Shown here: positions 8,961 to 18,678 of the stretch, piece by piece
Numbering within the stretch: the stretch's first letter is position 1
How the letters are laid out: each line of letters begins with the position of its first letter
Origin: Pedobacter panaciterrae
GTDB taxonomy: Bacteria; Bacteroidota; Bacteroidia; Sphingobacteriales; Sphingobacteriaceae
NCBI RefSeq assembly: GCF_013204795.1
Contig: NZ_JABMKW010000008.1
Coordinates: 1,054,001-1,118,000 of the forward strand
Length of the DNA stretch: 64,000 nucleotides
Reading direction: 5' to 3'
Notes under the pieces: model-generated
Databases searched by the model: none
Told to the model about the DNA's origin: nothing
What the model saw: the letters and a program-made list of their open reading frames with translations, nothing else
Program-made: the position numbers and the translations under genes

Positions 8961-9881
8961 ATGTTTAAAAAGAGCATTTCTCATTTAGGGACGTTTTTTT
9001 TAGCTGTATTATCCCTGCTGCCATTATCGTTTCTATACATTTGGGCAGATGCAGCTTACTTCCTGCTCTATTATGTTTTTGGCTATCGCAGGCAGGTAGT
9101 AAGAGAAAATCTCTGTAATTCGTTTCCCGAAAAGGAACTGAAAGAAATTATCGTAATTGAAAAGAAGTACTACAGATATTTATCCAGCCTGATATTTGAA
9201 GTGATTAAGATGATTAACATCTCTGAAGCGCAAATAAGAAAACGGTTTGTTTTTAAAAACAAAGAGCTGGTAAATGAATATCTAAATAAAGGAGAAAGTG
9301 TATTAGTTTGTTCAGCACATTATGGTAATTGGGAATGGGGAACTTTAGGGATAGGCTTAAACTTTTCTGCTGATCATTACCCAATTTATAAGCCCTTAAA
9401 TAATTCAATATTTGATAAATGGTTTCGCGAAACCCGGAGTAAGTTTGGGAACAAACTCATCCCAATGCGACAAACCCTAAGGGCTATTCAAGCCAGCAAA
9501 AATACACCAAGTATTTTTAGTTTTGGTAATGATCAATCACCATCAATAAGGGAACTGCATTACTGCAGAACATTCTTAAACCAACCGGCATACATTCAAC
9601 TTGGGATAGAGAAAATTGCAAAAAAAACCAATCGCCCTATTTTTTATTTAAGAGTTAAGGTTCTAAAGCGCGGGCATTATGAGGTTGATTGTGTGCCCCT
9701 CTGTTTGAATCCAATGGATACTGAAGAATTTGAGATCACCAGATTGCATACGCAGTTTCTTGAAGAGATTATTAAAGATGAACCTGCTTACTGGTTATGG
9801 AGCCATCGCAGATGGAAACATAAACCGGTACAAATGCCGGAGCCTTCTCTTAAAACAGACATTCTTTATTCCGATGTTTAA
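8961..9881 (+). CDS. LpxL/HtrB-type lysophospholipid or lipid A acyltransferase
   Basis: 306 residues with an N-terminal membrane anchor (about 8-32). The LPLAT catalytic H-X4-E motif is visible as HYGNWE (H120, E125), followed by FGNDQSP, where this family carries its second conserved block. The family adds acyl chains to lipid A or to ornithine/phospholipids at the inner face of the cytoplasmic membrane. The length is normal for the LpxL family. Bacteroidota lipid A is typically penta-acylated by a single LpxL-type enzyme, so this may be that enzyme or a paralogue. The stop codon overlaps the regulatory motif of the GH26 gene. Confidence 0.85.
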   Translation: MFKKSISHLGTFFLAVLSLLPLSFLYIWADAAYFLLYYVFGYRRQVVRENLCNSFPEKELKEIIVIEKKYYRYLSSLIFEVIKMINISEAQIRKRFVFKNKELVNEYLNKGESVLVCSAHYGNWEWGTLGIGLNFSADHYPIYKPLNNSIFDKWFRETRSKFGNKLIPMRQTLRAIQASKNTPSIFSFGNDQSPSIRELHYCRTFLNQPAYIQLGIEKIAKKTNRPIFYLRVKVLKRGHYEVDCVPLCLNPMDTEEFEITRLHTQFLEEIIKDEPAYWLWSHRRWKHKPVQMPEPSLKTDILYSDV

Positions 9882-9933
9882 CATTTGGAACCCCATTTTT
9901 TAGCATTAAGGAATATTCAGTACAATACTTTTA
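9880..9933 (+). promoter_or_regulatory. PUL 1 regulatory motif and -7-like element before GH26
   Basis: AACATTTG (9880-9887), ACCCC (9890-9894) and TTTTTTAGCA (9896-9905) form a 26-base block. TACTTTTA (9926-9933) begins 46 bases after the block start. The same block and the same 46-base spacing occur before susC at 15368. This is a likely binding site for the HTCS encoded between them. Confidence 0.6.
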
Positions 9934-9975
9934 CTAATTCATAGTAAATAGTACGCTATTGTAAATTACAATTTT

Positions 9976-11097
9976 ATGAACCTGAAGTACTTCTTTATCA
10001 TTCTCCCGATGTTGCTTGTAGGCCAGGCAATAGCCCAGCAACGTAACCTCATTGATCCTTTGGCAACAAAAGAGACGAAGGCTCTTTTCGATAACCTGTA
10101 CAAATTATCCGAAAAGCATACTTTATTCGGGCATCAGCATGCTACTGAATATGGCCATGGCTGGTCTGGTGATGCTGATCGTTCAGATGTTAAATCAGTT
10201 GTTGGATCTCATCCAGCTGTTATTGGAATCGATCTGTCTGGATTAACCGGACAATCGGAGGCTCAGATTGGGAAAACAAAAGAACACCTAAGAAAGAATG
10301 TTATAGATACCTATAACAGAGGCGGGGTTACCACTATAGCCTGGCATTTCTCTAACCCGGTTTCAGAAGGAGACTTTTACTGGAAAGACTCGGTTTCTTT
10401 ACCTGCTGTCGGGTACATTATTCCAGGAGGTAAAGCGCACGATAAGTATATCAAAATCCTTAACGATATTGCTGATTGGGCAAAAAGTCTTAAAGCTCCG
10501 GATGGCAACCTAGTACCCGTAATTTTCAGACCTTATCATGAGTTTGATGGCGACTGGTTCTGGTGGGGAAAATCACATTGTACAGTTGATGAATTTAAAT
10601 CCCTATGGAAATTTACTGTTTCTTATTTACGTGATACGGCCGGTGTGCACAACTTTATTTATGCATTTTCTCCCGATAATCTATTCAATTCTGAACAGCA
10701 ATATTTGGAACGTTTTCCTGGTAAAGAATGGGTAGATATGCTTGGAACGGATAATTATGGTGATATGGGACGCGATGGCAAATACAATCTGGATGCTGCC
10801 ATAAAGAAACTCCGCATCGTTTCGGCATACGCTCAAAAGAACGGTAAGCTCGCTGCCTTTACCGAAACCGGATTGGAATCGCTTACCAATCCAAACTGGT
10901 GGAACGATGTGCTGCTTAAAGTAATGAAAAATGATAAAATAAGAATGAGCTATGTGTTGGTATGGCGTAACGATACCAAAAGCGCTACACATTTTTATGC
11001 GCCTTACCCTGGTCATCCAAACATTCCTGATTTTCAGAAATTCTATAATGACCCCTATACCCTTTTTGAAAAGGACCTTAAAGACATTTATAAATAA
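9976..11097 (+). CDS. Endo-beta-1,4-mannanase, GH26
   Basis: Signal peptide at 1-20 (cleavage before QQRN). A single GH26 barrel of about 350 residues follows. The acid/base glutamate is E189 in FRPYHEFDGDWFWWG and the nucleophile is E297 in AAFTETGLES, both in the typical GH26 context. H133-type residues in TIAWHFSNP and the WADW-SLKAPDG region also fit. The family cleaves internal beta-1,4-mannosyl bonds of mannan, glucomannan and galactomannan. No lipobox is present, so the protein is periplasmic or secreted. It shares a promoter motif with the downstream SusC, placing it in PUL 1. A HTCS gene follows after 55 bases. Confidence 0.92.
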   Translation: MNLKYFFIILPMLLVGQAIAQQRNLIDPLATKETKALFDNLYKLSEKHTLFGHQHATEYGHGWSGDADRSDVKSVVGSHPAVIGIDLSGLTGQSEAQIGKTKEHLRKNVIDTYNRGGVTTIAWHFSNPVSEGDFYWKDSVSLPAVGYIIPGGKAHDKYIKILNDIADWAKSLKAPDGNLVPVIFRPYHEFDGDWFWWGKSHCTVDEFKSLWKFTVSYLRDTAGVHNFIYAFSPDNLFNSEQQYLERFPGKEWVDMLGTDNYGDMGRDGKYNLDAAIKKLRIVSAYAQKNGKLAAFTETGLESLTNPNWWNDVLLKVMKNDKIRMSYVLVWRNDTKSATHFYAPYPGHPNIPDFQKFYNDPYTLFEKDLKDIYK

Positions 11098-11152
11098 GTA
11101 TTTGTATATTGACAATCAGCTTTAAAATAGCGATAACGGCCGAATAGAACGA

Positions 11153-14100
11153 ATGGGACACAAATTGAAAATACTGCTTTTGGTAGGGGTATGCCTGCTG
11201 TTTACCAGCATACATTCCTCTGCACAGTATAACCAGTATCAGTTTTCCCATCTGGATATTAATAATGGTTTGCCGCATAACGATGTAAATTGCTTTTACA
11301 AGGATGATAAAGGATTTATCTGGTTGGGAACACTTGCTGGCCTTGCCCGGTTTGATGGATATAGCTTTAAAGTATACCGGCACAGGATAAAAAACAAATC
11401 TACCATAAGCGATAGTGATGTTCGTTCTATAACGCAAGGCCCCGATCATAAGTTGTGGATAGAAACAAGGGCCGGAATGGATGTTTATGATCCTGTAACC
11501 GAATTATTTGATCACAATATACAACCGGAGCTTTCAAAATATGGGGTTCCGGGAACCACCATCAGAGCGCTAAAAAAGGGTGTTTCAGGCGCATTCTGGT
11601 TTATTTCTCCCGCATCCGGATTATATAAATACGATCCGGTAACAAAGAAAACTAACTATATAGCACATAAAATCAGAAGAGAGAGCAGTCTTTCGGCAAG
11701 CCCAATTATTGATATTGCAGAGGATAAAAGCGGAAATGCATGGCTTATTCATTCCGACGGAAAATTGGAGATGCTGAAAAAGAACACGGATATTGTTGTG
11801 CAAAGAATAGATCTGTCGAGCAAGTTCTCAAACAAAGAAAGCGATACCTATAAGATCTTTATAGATAAACAAGGATTGATATGGATCTACGATATATCCA
11901 CTTCCACAGGTATTTATTACTTTGATCCTGTAAAAAATGTACTGAATAAGATCAGTAAAAGCTCACCTGTACTTAAACTGAACTCTGATATTGTAACGGG
12001 TATTGTTCAAGACAATAGCGACAACATATGGATTGGCACCGATCATGGAGGTATTAACCTTATCGATAAGAAAAACTTCAGCATCAGGTATATCCTTAAC
12101 AATGAAAATGACAGCAAAAGTTTAAGCCAGAACAGTATTTCCAGTATCTATTACGATAATATGGGTATGATTTGGATAGGTACTTTCAGAAAAGGGATCA
12201 ATTTTTACCACCCAAATATCATTAAGTTTAACCTCATTAAGCACTCTTCTGATCCCAATAGCTTAATACATAGTGATATTAACAGGATGGCCGAAGATAA
12301 GCTGGGTAATATCTGGATTGGTACCAATGGCAAAGGGCTGGTTTATTATAACAGGAGTACCCATAAATTCACTTCCTACAGGCACGATCCTTCAAACAAC
12401 AATAGCCTGTCTCACGATGCCATTGTTGCTATTTATATAGACCGTTTTGAAAAATTATGGATTGGAACCTATACCGGAGGTTTCGATTACATGGATAATG
12501 GTAAGTTTATCCATTACAAATACAACGCCTCAGATCCTGAAAGTTTAAGCGATAATAAGGTTTCTGATTTTCTGGAAGATTCATCAAATCGGTTTTGGAT
12601 AAGCACCATGGGAGGTGGAATAAACCTTTTCAACAGAACCACAAAGAAATTTAAAAGATATACGCAGAACCTGAGTCTAATTAGTTCCGATTATGTATTT
12701 AAGGTACTGGAAGATTCGCATCAAAACATTTGGGCAGGTACATCCTATGGGATGAATGTATTGCCAAAAGGAGGGACAAAGTTTATCAAGATAGTAAACG
12801 ATCCAAAAAACGATAACAGCCTGATCAACGACAACATTAACAGCTTTATTGAAGACAGCAGGGGCTACCTCTGGATAGGAACAAGAGATGGTTTGAGCCT
12901 TTATAATCCCAAAACCAAAACCTTTTACAATTATACCATCGAAAATGGATTGCCTGATAATAACATCATGGACATTCAGGAAGATAATCAAGGTGACTTT
13001 TGGGTAAGCACATCAAACGGCTTATCAAAGATATCGGTTACTTATAACAAAAAACTTAACCTCATTTTCAAGAATTTTGATGAGAATGATGGCCTGCAGG
13101 GTAAGGAATTTAACCGAATTGCCTCCGTAAAACTAAGAACCGGAGAACTTGCATTTGGAGGTCCTGATGGGATCAATATTTTCCAACCTTCTTTAATTAA
13201 ATCTTATAATCAAACCTTTAAACTCTTTATAACCGACTTTCAACTGTTCAATAAGAGTGTAACAGCAAACACTGCAATTGATGGCCGGGTAATACTTAAA
13301 AAATCAATTTTTGATACTAAAGAGCTTACCTTAAACCACGATCAAAATGTATTTACCATAGAGTTTGCATCATTAAATTACATTGGCCCTCATAAAGTGA
13401 AACATCAGTACATGCTGGAGGGATTTGATAAGACATGGATTTCTGCAGATAATACTTTACGCAAGGCCACCTATACAAACCTTGATCCGGGCGATTATGT
13501 TTTTAAGGTACGGGCATCAAGTACCGAAAACATTTCTGATGCTAAACCGGTAACCTTAAGGATCAGGATACTGAACCCATGGTATACTTCTACATTGGCG
13601 TATATTCTTTATTTTCTGGCCATAGGCGGTGCATTGTACTATTTCAGATACCGCGGTATCCAGCAACTAAAGCAGCAATTTGCTGCTGAGCAAGAAAAAC
13701 AAAAAGTTCAGAGACTGATTGAACAAGAGAAAGTAGAATCACAACGCTTGCTTGATAATGAACGTTTAGAAGCAATGAGGTACAGAGAGCTGGATGCTAT
13801 GAAAATCAAATTCCTAACCAATGTAAGTCATGAATTTAGAACGCCATTATCTTTAATTCTAGCACCAATAGACAAAATCCTGAAAGGATCATCAGATAAT
13901 CTGATTAAAGAGCAGGTCTCTCTGATACAGAAAAACGCAAAGCGTCTGCTCAACCTGGTAAACCAGCTGCTCGATTTCAGAAAGATGGAGCTTAAAGAGA
14001 TCAAACTTCAAAAAAGACCTGGCGATATCATTTCGTTCATCAGAGACATTACTTATTCCTTTAAGGATCTCGCCGAACAGAAAAACATCCAGTTAACCTT

Positions 14101-15349
14101 TAATGCTACTTACGAGAAGCTTGATGTAAATTTTGATCATGATAAAATAGAGCGGATTCTCTTTAACCTGCTTTCTAACAGCTTTAAATTTACATTGGAT
14201 AACGGCAAGGTAAATGTGTCTGTAGACTGTATTATGATCGACCAATACATGGTTGAGATTAAAGTTCGCGATACCGGAATAGGTATACCAAAAGAGAAAC
14301 AGGAGAAGATATTTGAAAGCTTTTTTCAGAATGATATTCCAGAATCTATCATTAATCAGGGTAGTGGAATAGGTTTGGCAATAACCAAAGAGTTTGTAAA
14401 ACTTCACGGTGGCGAGATCTTTTTAGAGAGCGATGAAAACATTGGCAGTTGCTTTACCATTTTGCTGCCATTCGAGGAACTTAGACATCAAAGCAATCCA
14501 ACGGATAACTTTGTAGATAATCTAATTGCTAATGAGGATACGTTAAACAATCAGCAAGCAAACGTTACGATCTCTTCTAAAAAAGCAACTGTATTACTTG
14601 TTGAGGATGATGCCGATCTGCGTTTTTATCTTAAAGATAATTTAAAGGAAGACTTTAATGTAATAGAAGCCGGTAATGGAAAAGATGGCTGGCAAAAGGC
14701 ATTATTCTACCATCCGAATATCATTGTCAGCGATATTTCTATGCCCGAAATGACTGGTATAGAACTTTGCAAAAAGATCAAAGGCGATTCCAGAACAACC
14801 CAGATTCCAGTAGTGCTGTTAACCGCTTTAACTGGCGAGGAGCAGGAGCTGACGGGTCTGGAAACAGGGGCCAATGACTACATGACCAAACCATTCAGTT
14901 TTGAAATCCTAAACTCCAAAATCCGCAACATATTAATTCAGCAGGAATCCTTCAGAAAGCTTTATCAGAAGCAGGTAGAAGTACAACCGGCAACCATAGA
15001 AATGGAGAGCCCTGATGAACAGTTCCTGCAGCAGATTCTTCAGGAGATAGAAAAGAATATAGGGAATAGCAATTTCTCTGTAGATATGCTTAGCAACCTG
15101 ATGCTGATAAGCCGTGTAACCTTGTACAAAAGAATTGTAGCACTTACCGGCAAAACCCCGCTCGAGTTTATCAAGTCTTATCGTTTAAAACGGGCAGCGC
15201 AGCTGCTGGAGCAAGGAAAATTAACCGTTTCACAGATCTGTTATAAGGTAGGTTTTAAAACCACCAAGAATTTTGTCAAATCTTTTAAAGAAGAATTTGA
15301 TGTGCTCCCTTCAAAATATGCTGAGAGCACGGATATTACCGCTTTGTAG
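11153..15349 (+). CDS. Hybrid two-component system sensor-regulator (HTCS) of PUL 1
   Basis: 1398 residues. Signal/anchor at 1-24; 14-blade Reg_prop-type double propeller in the periplasm with repeated D..G.IWIGT motifs (about 30-690); Y_Y_Y domain (about 720-800); membrane helix about 812-832; coiled coil rich in Q/E/K; HisKA with H893 (TNVSHEFRTPLSL); HATPase with N and G boxes (NLLSNSFKFT, DTGIGIPKE, GSGIGLAI); receiver domain with phospho-acceptor D1194 (VSDISMPEM) and K in MTKPFSF; AraC-type DNA-binding domain (about 1290-1395). The fusion senses an oligosaccharide in the periplasm and activates its PUL. Its position between GH26 and SusC/SusD makes it their regulator. Confidence 0.95.
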   Translation: MGHKLKILLLVGVCLLFTSIHSSAQYNQYQFSHLDINNGLPHNDVNCFYKDDKGFIWLGTLAGLARFDGYSFKVYRHRIKNKSTISDSDVRSITQGPDHKLWIETRAGMDVYDPVTELFDHNIQPELSKYGVPGTTIRALKKGVSGAFWFISPASGLYKYDPVTKKTNYIAHKIRRESSLSASPIIDIAEDKSGNAWLIHSDGKLEMLKKNTDIVVQRIDLSSKFSNKESDTYKIFIDKQGLIWIYDISTSTGIYYFDPVKNVLNKISKSSPVLKLNSDIVTGIVQDNSDNIWIGTDHGGINLIDKKNFSIRYILNNENDSKSLSQNSISSIYYDNMGMIWIGTFRKGINFYHPNIIKFNLIKHSSDPNSLIHSDINRMAEDKLGNIWIGTNGKGLVYYNRSTHKFTSYRHDPSNNNSLSHDAIVAIYIDRFEKLWIGTYTGGFDYMDNGKFIHYKYNASDPESLSDNKVSDFLEDSSNRFWISTMGGGINLFNRTTKKFKRYTQNLSLISSDYVFKVLEDSHQNIWAGTSYGMNVLPKGGTKFIKIVNDPKNDNSLINDNINSFIEDSRGYLWIGTRDGLSLYNPKTKTFYNYTIENGLPDNNIMDIQEDNQGDFWVSTSNGLSKISVTYNKKLNLIFKNFDENDGLQGKEFNRIASVKLRTGELAFGGPDGINIFQPSLIKSYNQTFKLFITDFQLFNKSVTANTAIDGRVILKKSIFDTKELTLNHDQNVFTIEFASLNYIGPHKVKHQYMLEGFDKTWISADNTLRKATYTNLDPGDYVFKVRASSTENISDAKPVTLRIRILNPWYTSTLAYILYFLAIGGALYYFRYRGIQQLKQQFAAEQEKQKVQRLIEQEKVESQRLLDNERLEAMRYRELDAMKIKFLTNVSHEFRTPLSLILAPIDKILKGSSDNLIKEQVSLIQKNAKRLLNLVNQLLDFRKMELKEIKLQKRPGDIISFIRDITYSFKDLAEQKNIQLTFNATYEKLDVNFDHDKIERILFNLLSNSFKFTLDNGKVNVSVDCIMIDQYMVEIKVRDTGIGIPKEKQEKIFESFFQNDIPESIINQGSGIGLAITKEFVKLHGGEIFLESDENIGSCFTILLPFEELRHQSNPTDNFVDNLIANEDTLNNQQANVTISSKKATVLLVEDDADLRFYLKDNLKEDFNVIEAGNGKDGWQKALFYHPNIIVSDISMPEMTGIELCKKIKGDSRTTQIPVVLLTALTGEEQELTGLETGANDYMTKPFSFEILNSKIRNILIQQESFRKLYQKQVEVQPATIEMESPDEQFLQQILQEIEKNIGNSNFSVDMLSNLMLISRVTLYKRIVALTGKTPLEFIKSYRLKRAAQLLEQGKLTVSQICYKVGFKTTKNFVKSFKEEFDVLPSKYAESTDITAL

Positions 15350-15367
15350 CCTTTTTTGCGAAAGGTT

Positions 15368-15421
15368 AACATTTGCGTACCCCTTTTTTAGCAATACAGG
15401 ATTCAGTTGTATCTAGTTTTA
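15368..15421 (+). promoter_or_regulatory. PUL 1 regulatory motif and -7-like element before susC
   Basis: AACATTTG (15368-15375), ACCCC (15379-15383), TTTTTTAGCA (15384-15393), then TAGTTTTA (15414-15421). The 26-base block and the 46-base distance from block start to the -7-like element equal those upstream of the GH26 gene. Binding by the HTCS at 11153-15349 is inferred. Confidence 0.6.
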
Positions 15422-15449
15422 ACAAATAGAAACCCATCCCCTGGGGATC

Positions 15450-15467
15450 TTAACTAAACCAAATATG
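15450..15467 (+). promoter_or_regulatory. Leader element TTAACTAAACCAAATATG
   Basis: A near-identical element occurs at 31539-31556 and shorter variants at 27371-27385 and 32590-32605, all in leaders of PUL genes. Here its ATG opens a 12-codon frame (15465-15503) that overlaps the first codons of susC in another frame. The role is unknown; it could be an unstructured translation-initiation region. Confidence 0.4.
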
Positions 15468-15477
15468 ACGACCAAAC

Positions 15478-18400
15478 ATGAAAACGACAAGAACGAGTTG
15501 TAATGAATGGATTTTTATCCTGTTCATGATCTTTACACTTACCGGAATCACCAAATCCGGTTACGCCCAAAGTACTTCTAATAGAATAGTTACGGGTGTT
15601 GTTGCTGATGAAAGCGGAACAACTTTACCCGGTGCATCTGTAGTGGTAAAGGGAACCAAAACCACCGCTTTAACTAATAATGAAGGTAAGTATTCCATCA
15701 TGGTTACCTCAAATGCAAGTGTACTTGTATTTTCCTATGTAGGGATGACCACAAAAGAACTTACCGTAGGTTCGGGCTCAGTAATTAACGCTAACCTTGA
15801 ATCCTCTACTTCAACCTTATCAGATGTAGTAGTTATCGGTTATGGTACATTGCGTAAATCAGAAGTAACCTCAGCAATTTCTTCTGTTTCCCAAAAGGAC
15901 ATTAAAAATTTACCTGTTGCCGGCGTAGATCAGGCCTTGCAAGGTAAGGTAGCAGGTGTTACCATAAATAACAATGGCGGTCAGCCAGGAGGTGGAGTTT
16001 CCGTAAGAATCAGAGGGCTTACCTCAACAGGCGAAAATAATGAGCCTTTATACGTAATAGATGGAGTTCCTATGAACTCTAAAAGCAGCTCCCTGGAACA
16101 AAACTTTTTAGGTGGAGGTTCCGGACAAACCGGGCAAAGTGTGCTGGCAACCTTGAACTCTGCCGATATTGAAACCATCGATATCCTGAAAGATGCATCA
16201 GCACAGGCCATTTATGGAGCCAGAGGTGCAAATGGAGTAGTGCTCATCAATACCAAAAGAGGCAGGGCCAACCAAAGTAAAATTACTTACGATTCTTATG
16301 TTGGTATTTCAGAAGTTCCAAAAAAGCTTTCTGTAATGAATCTGCGCCAAAATGCAGAATACATGAACGCTCTGGTTTTAGAAGTAAGAGGGGTTCCGGG
16401 AAGTGGAATGGATAGTATTGCAGAGTTTAAAAACCCATCCTTATTAGGTGTGGGTACCGACTGGCAGGACGAGATCTACAGAAGAGGATTTACTCAAAGC
16501 CATCAACTTGGTTTTTCAGGAGGAACAGAAAAAACACAGTTCTATTTCTCTGGTGGCTATCTTAATCAGGAAGGAACTCTCATCAAAACAGGGTTTAAAA
16601 GAATAACCCTAAGAGCTAATATAGACCACCAGGCTACTAAATGGTTAAAAACAGGTATCACTGCAAACCTGTCCAGAACCAATCAGCAGATCGGCCTTTC
16701 AGATGGTTTCGATGCCGTTACCAGTACAGTGCTTTATAATAGTCCTGTAACTCCCGTTAAAGATGTTTTTGGTAATTATATCTCTACCAATGTAATAGGA
16801 GGCAGCACATTTGGAAATCCAAATAATCCGGTTGCATTAGCAATGTTGCGTGATGTAAGCAATCAATCTTCAAAAGCTTTCGGAACAGTATATGCAGATC
16901 TGAACATCATAGGTGGTCTTACCATCAGATCAGAGGGTAACTTTGATTTTAATCTGAGCAGCGATAGGGCATTTCAGCCATATGTACAAAATGCTGAAAC
17001 CAAAGCCGTCATCCTTTCTCCGGCAAGGCTTAGAGAGCAAAGAAATAACAGCCTTTACTGGGCAATTAAAAACTATGCTAATTATAACAAAACCTTTGGT
17101 AAGCATAATATAGCTGCTACGGTAGGCCATGAGGCACAAAGATCCAAATACGACTTTATCAATGCCAACAGAGATAATCTGGTTCTTAATATCCCAAATT
17201 TAAATGCCGGTGATGCAGGCGATACTCAAGGTATAGGAGCTGGCGCGGCAACATGGAGTATGGAGTCGGTATTTGCACGTTTAAACTATAATTACGACAA
17301 CAGGTACGCCATCAGCGGAACAATAAGAAGAGACGGATCTTCTAACTTTGGCCCGGGCCACAAATGGGGTACATTCCCGGCTGTTTCGGCATCGTGGACA
17401 GCAAGTAACGAATCTTTCTTAAAAGACAACAAATATGTTAATTATCTGAAGCTAAGATTCGGATATGGAGAAGTGGGTGGGCAGGATGCCGGCTCAGGTA
17501 ACCTATACTCTGCAAATATCAGACTATTTCCTATTGCACCATTTGGTCCGGGTGGATTGCCTGATAACGTAGATAACCTGTTAATTACCTGGCAGTCTAC
17601 CAATACCTACAATGCAGGTTTAGACCTTACCACCTGGAATAAAAGATTAGAGTTCAGCTTTGATGCCTATAAAAAAGTAACCTCAGATATGTTACTGGCT
17701 ACTCAGCTTGGTGCTTATTCTGGTTTAGGAACGGCATGGAACGATATCAAAACGCCAACAACAAACGATGGCCGCATGACCAACACTGGTTTCGATATCG
17801 GACTAACTTCTTATAACATTCAGAATAACAACTTTACATGGAAAACCAATATCATATTCAGTAAGTATAAAAATATCCTTAACAGGATGAACGAGCCTAA
17901 TGCCACTTTACCTGGTACTTTTGATGAATATGGGACCAAATCATTGGTTACCTTATCTCAACAGGGTCGCCCGCTTGGTGCATTCTATGGCTATGTTACC
18001 GATGGATTATTCAGATCGCAGGCAGAGCTAAACAATGGGATAGATTACGGACTCTCAATTGCTCCGGGTAGCTTATGGCTGGGCGATGTAAGGTTTAAAG
18101 ATCTAAACGGCGATAAGGTGGTTGATGATAAGGATGTTACCGTTATAGGCGATCCTAATCCAGACTTCACCTACGGCTTTACAAATACCTTTAGCTATAA
18201 AGGAATTGACCTTTCGATATTCATTTATGGTAGCCAGGGAGGTGACATTTTCAACTATAGTCGTCGCCAAACCGAAGCATTAAGCTCTCCTTACAACAAT
18301 CAGCTTACTACTGTATTGAACAGATACTCTGCAAACAATCCTAATGGAGATTTGCCAAGGTATAATCAATGGCACAACAATAACAACAGAATTTCTGATC

Positions 18401-18660
18401 GGTACATTGAGGATGGATCTTACCTAAGGATACAGAACGTAGCGCTAGGCTATAACCTGCCAAAATCTTTAATAAGCAAAATAAAGGTGAGCAATGCCAG
18501 GTTCTACGTTTCTGTTCAAAACCTGTACACATTTACCAATTATTCGGGTTACGATCCGGAACTGGGAGCGCTTAATAACAACATCAGGTTCATGAATATC
18601 GACAATGGTCATTATCCGGTTCCAAGAACATTTACCCTGGGTACCAACATTGAATTCTAA
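15478..18660 (+). CDS. SusC-family TonB-dependent outer-membrane transporter (PUL 1)
   Basis: 1060 residues. Signal peptide ending near YAQS; carboxypeptidase-D-regulatory-like domain (about 36-112, VTGVVADESGTTLPGASVVVKGT); TonB box region DVVVIGYGT; plug with LQGKVAGV and VRIRGL, PLYVIDGVPM and IYGARGANGVVLI; then a 22-strand barrel ending in FTLGTNIEF with a C-terminal aromatic residue. It pairs with the SusD gene 18 bases downstream to import oligosaccharides, here probably manno-oligosaccharides given GH26 co-regulation (inference). The start is the ATG giving a normal MKTT signal sequence; an overlapping ATG 13 bases upstream is out of frame. Confidence 0.95.
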   Translation: MKTTRTSCNEWIFILFMIFTLTGITKSGYAQSTSNRIVTGVVADESGTTLPGASVVVKGTKTTALTNNEGKYSIMVTSNASVLVFSYVGMTTKELTVGSGSVINANLESSTSTLSDVVVIGYGTLRKSEVTSAISSVSQKDIKNLPVAGVDQALQGKVAGVTINNNGGQPGGGVSVRIRGLTSTGENNEPLYVIDGVPMNSKSSSLEQNFLGGGSGQTGQSVLATLNSADIETIDILKDASAQAIYGARGANGVVLINTKRGRANQSKITYDSYVGISEVPKKLSVMNLRQNAEYMNALVLEVRGVPGSGMDSIAEFKNPSLLGVGTDWQDEIYRRGFTQSHQLGFSGGTEKTQFYFSGGYLNQEGTLIKTGFKRITLRANIDHQATKWLKTGITANLSRTNQQIGLSDGFDAVTSTVLYNSPVTPVKDVFGNYISTNVIGGSTFGNPNNPVALAMLRDVSNQSSKAFGTVYADLNIIGGLTIRSEGNFDFNLSSDRAFQPYVQNAETKAVILSPARLREQRNNSLYWAIKNYANYNKTFGKHNIAATVGHEAQRSKYDFINANRDNLVLNIPNLNAGDAGDTQGIGAGAATWSMESVFARLNYNYDNRYAISGTIRRDGSSNFGPGHKWGTFPAVSASWTASNESFLKDNKYVNYLKLRFGYGEVGGQDAGSGNLYSANIRLFPIAPFGPGGLPDNVDNLLITWQSTNTYNAGLDLTTWNKRLEFSFDAYKKVTSDMLLATQLGAYSGLGTAWNDIKTPTTNDGRMTNTGFDIGLTSYNIQNNNFTWKTNIIFSKYKNILNRMNEPNATLPGTFDEYGTKSLVTLSQQGRPLGAFYGYVTDGLFRSQAELNNGIDYGLSIAPGSLWLGDVRFKDLNGDKVVDDKDVTVIGDPNPDFTYGFTNTFSYKGIDLSIFIYGSQGGDIFNYSRRQTEALSSPYNNQLTTVLNRYSANNPNGDLPRYNQWHNNNNRISDRYIEDGSYLRIQNVALGYNLPKSLISKIKVSNARFYVSVQNLYTFTNYSGYDPELGALNNNIRFMNIDNGHYPVPRTFTLGTNIEF

Positions 18661-18678
18661 CCTCTAAAAATTAAAGTA

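Noticed and set aside
10681..11449. Minus-strand open frames across the GH26/HTCS junction
   Set aside because: They oppose two well-supported genes and show no recognisable domain.
15465..15503. 12-codon ORF overlapping the susC start as a leader peptide gene
   Set aside because: It lies out of frame with susC and has no peptide features or attenuator structure. I kept only the shared leader sequence as a finding.
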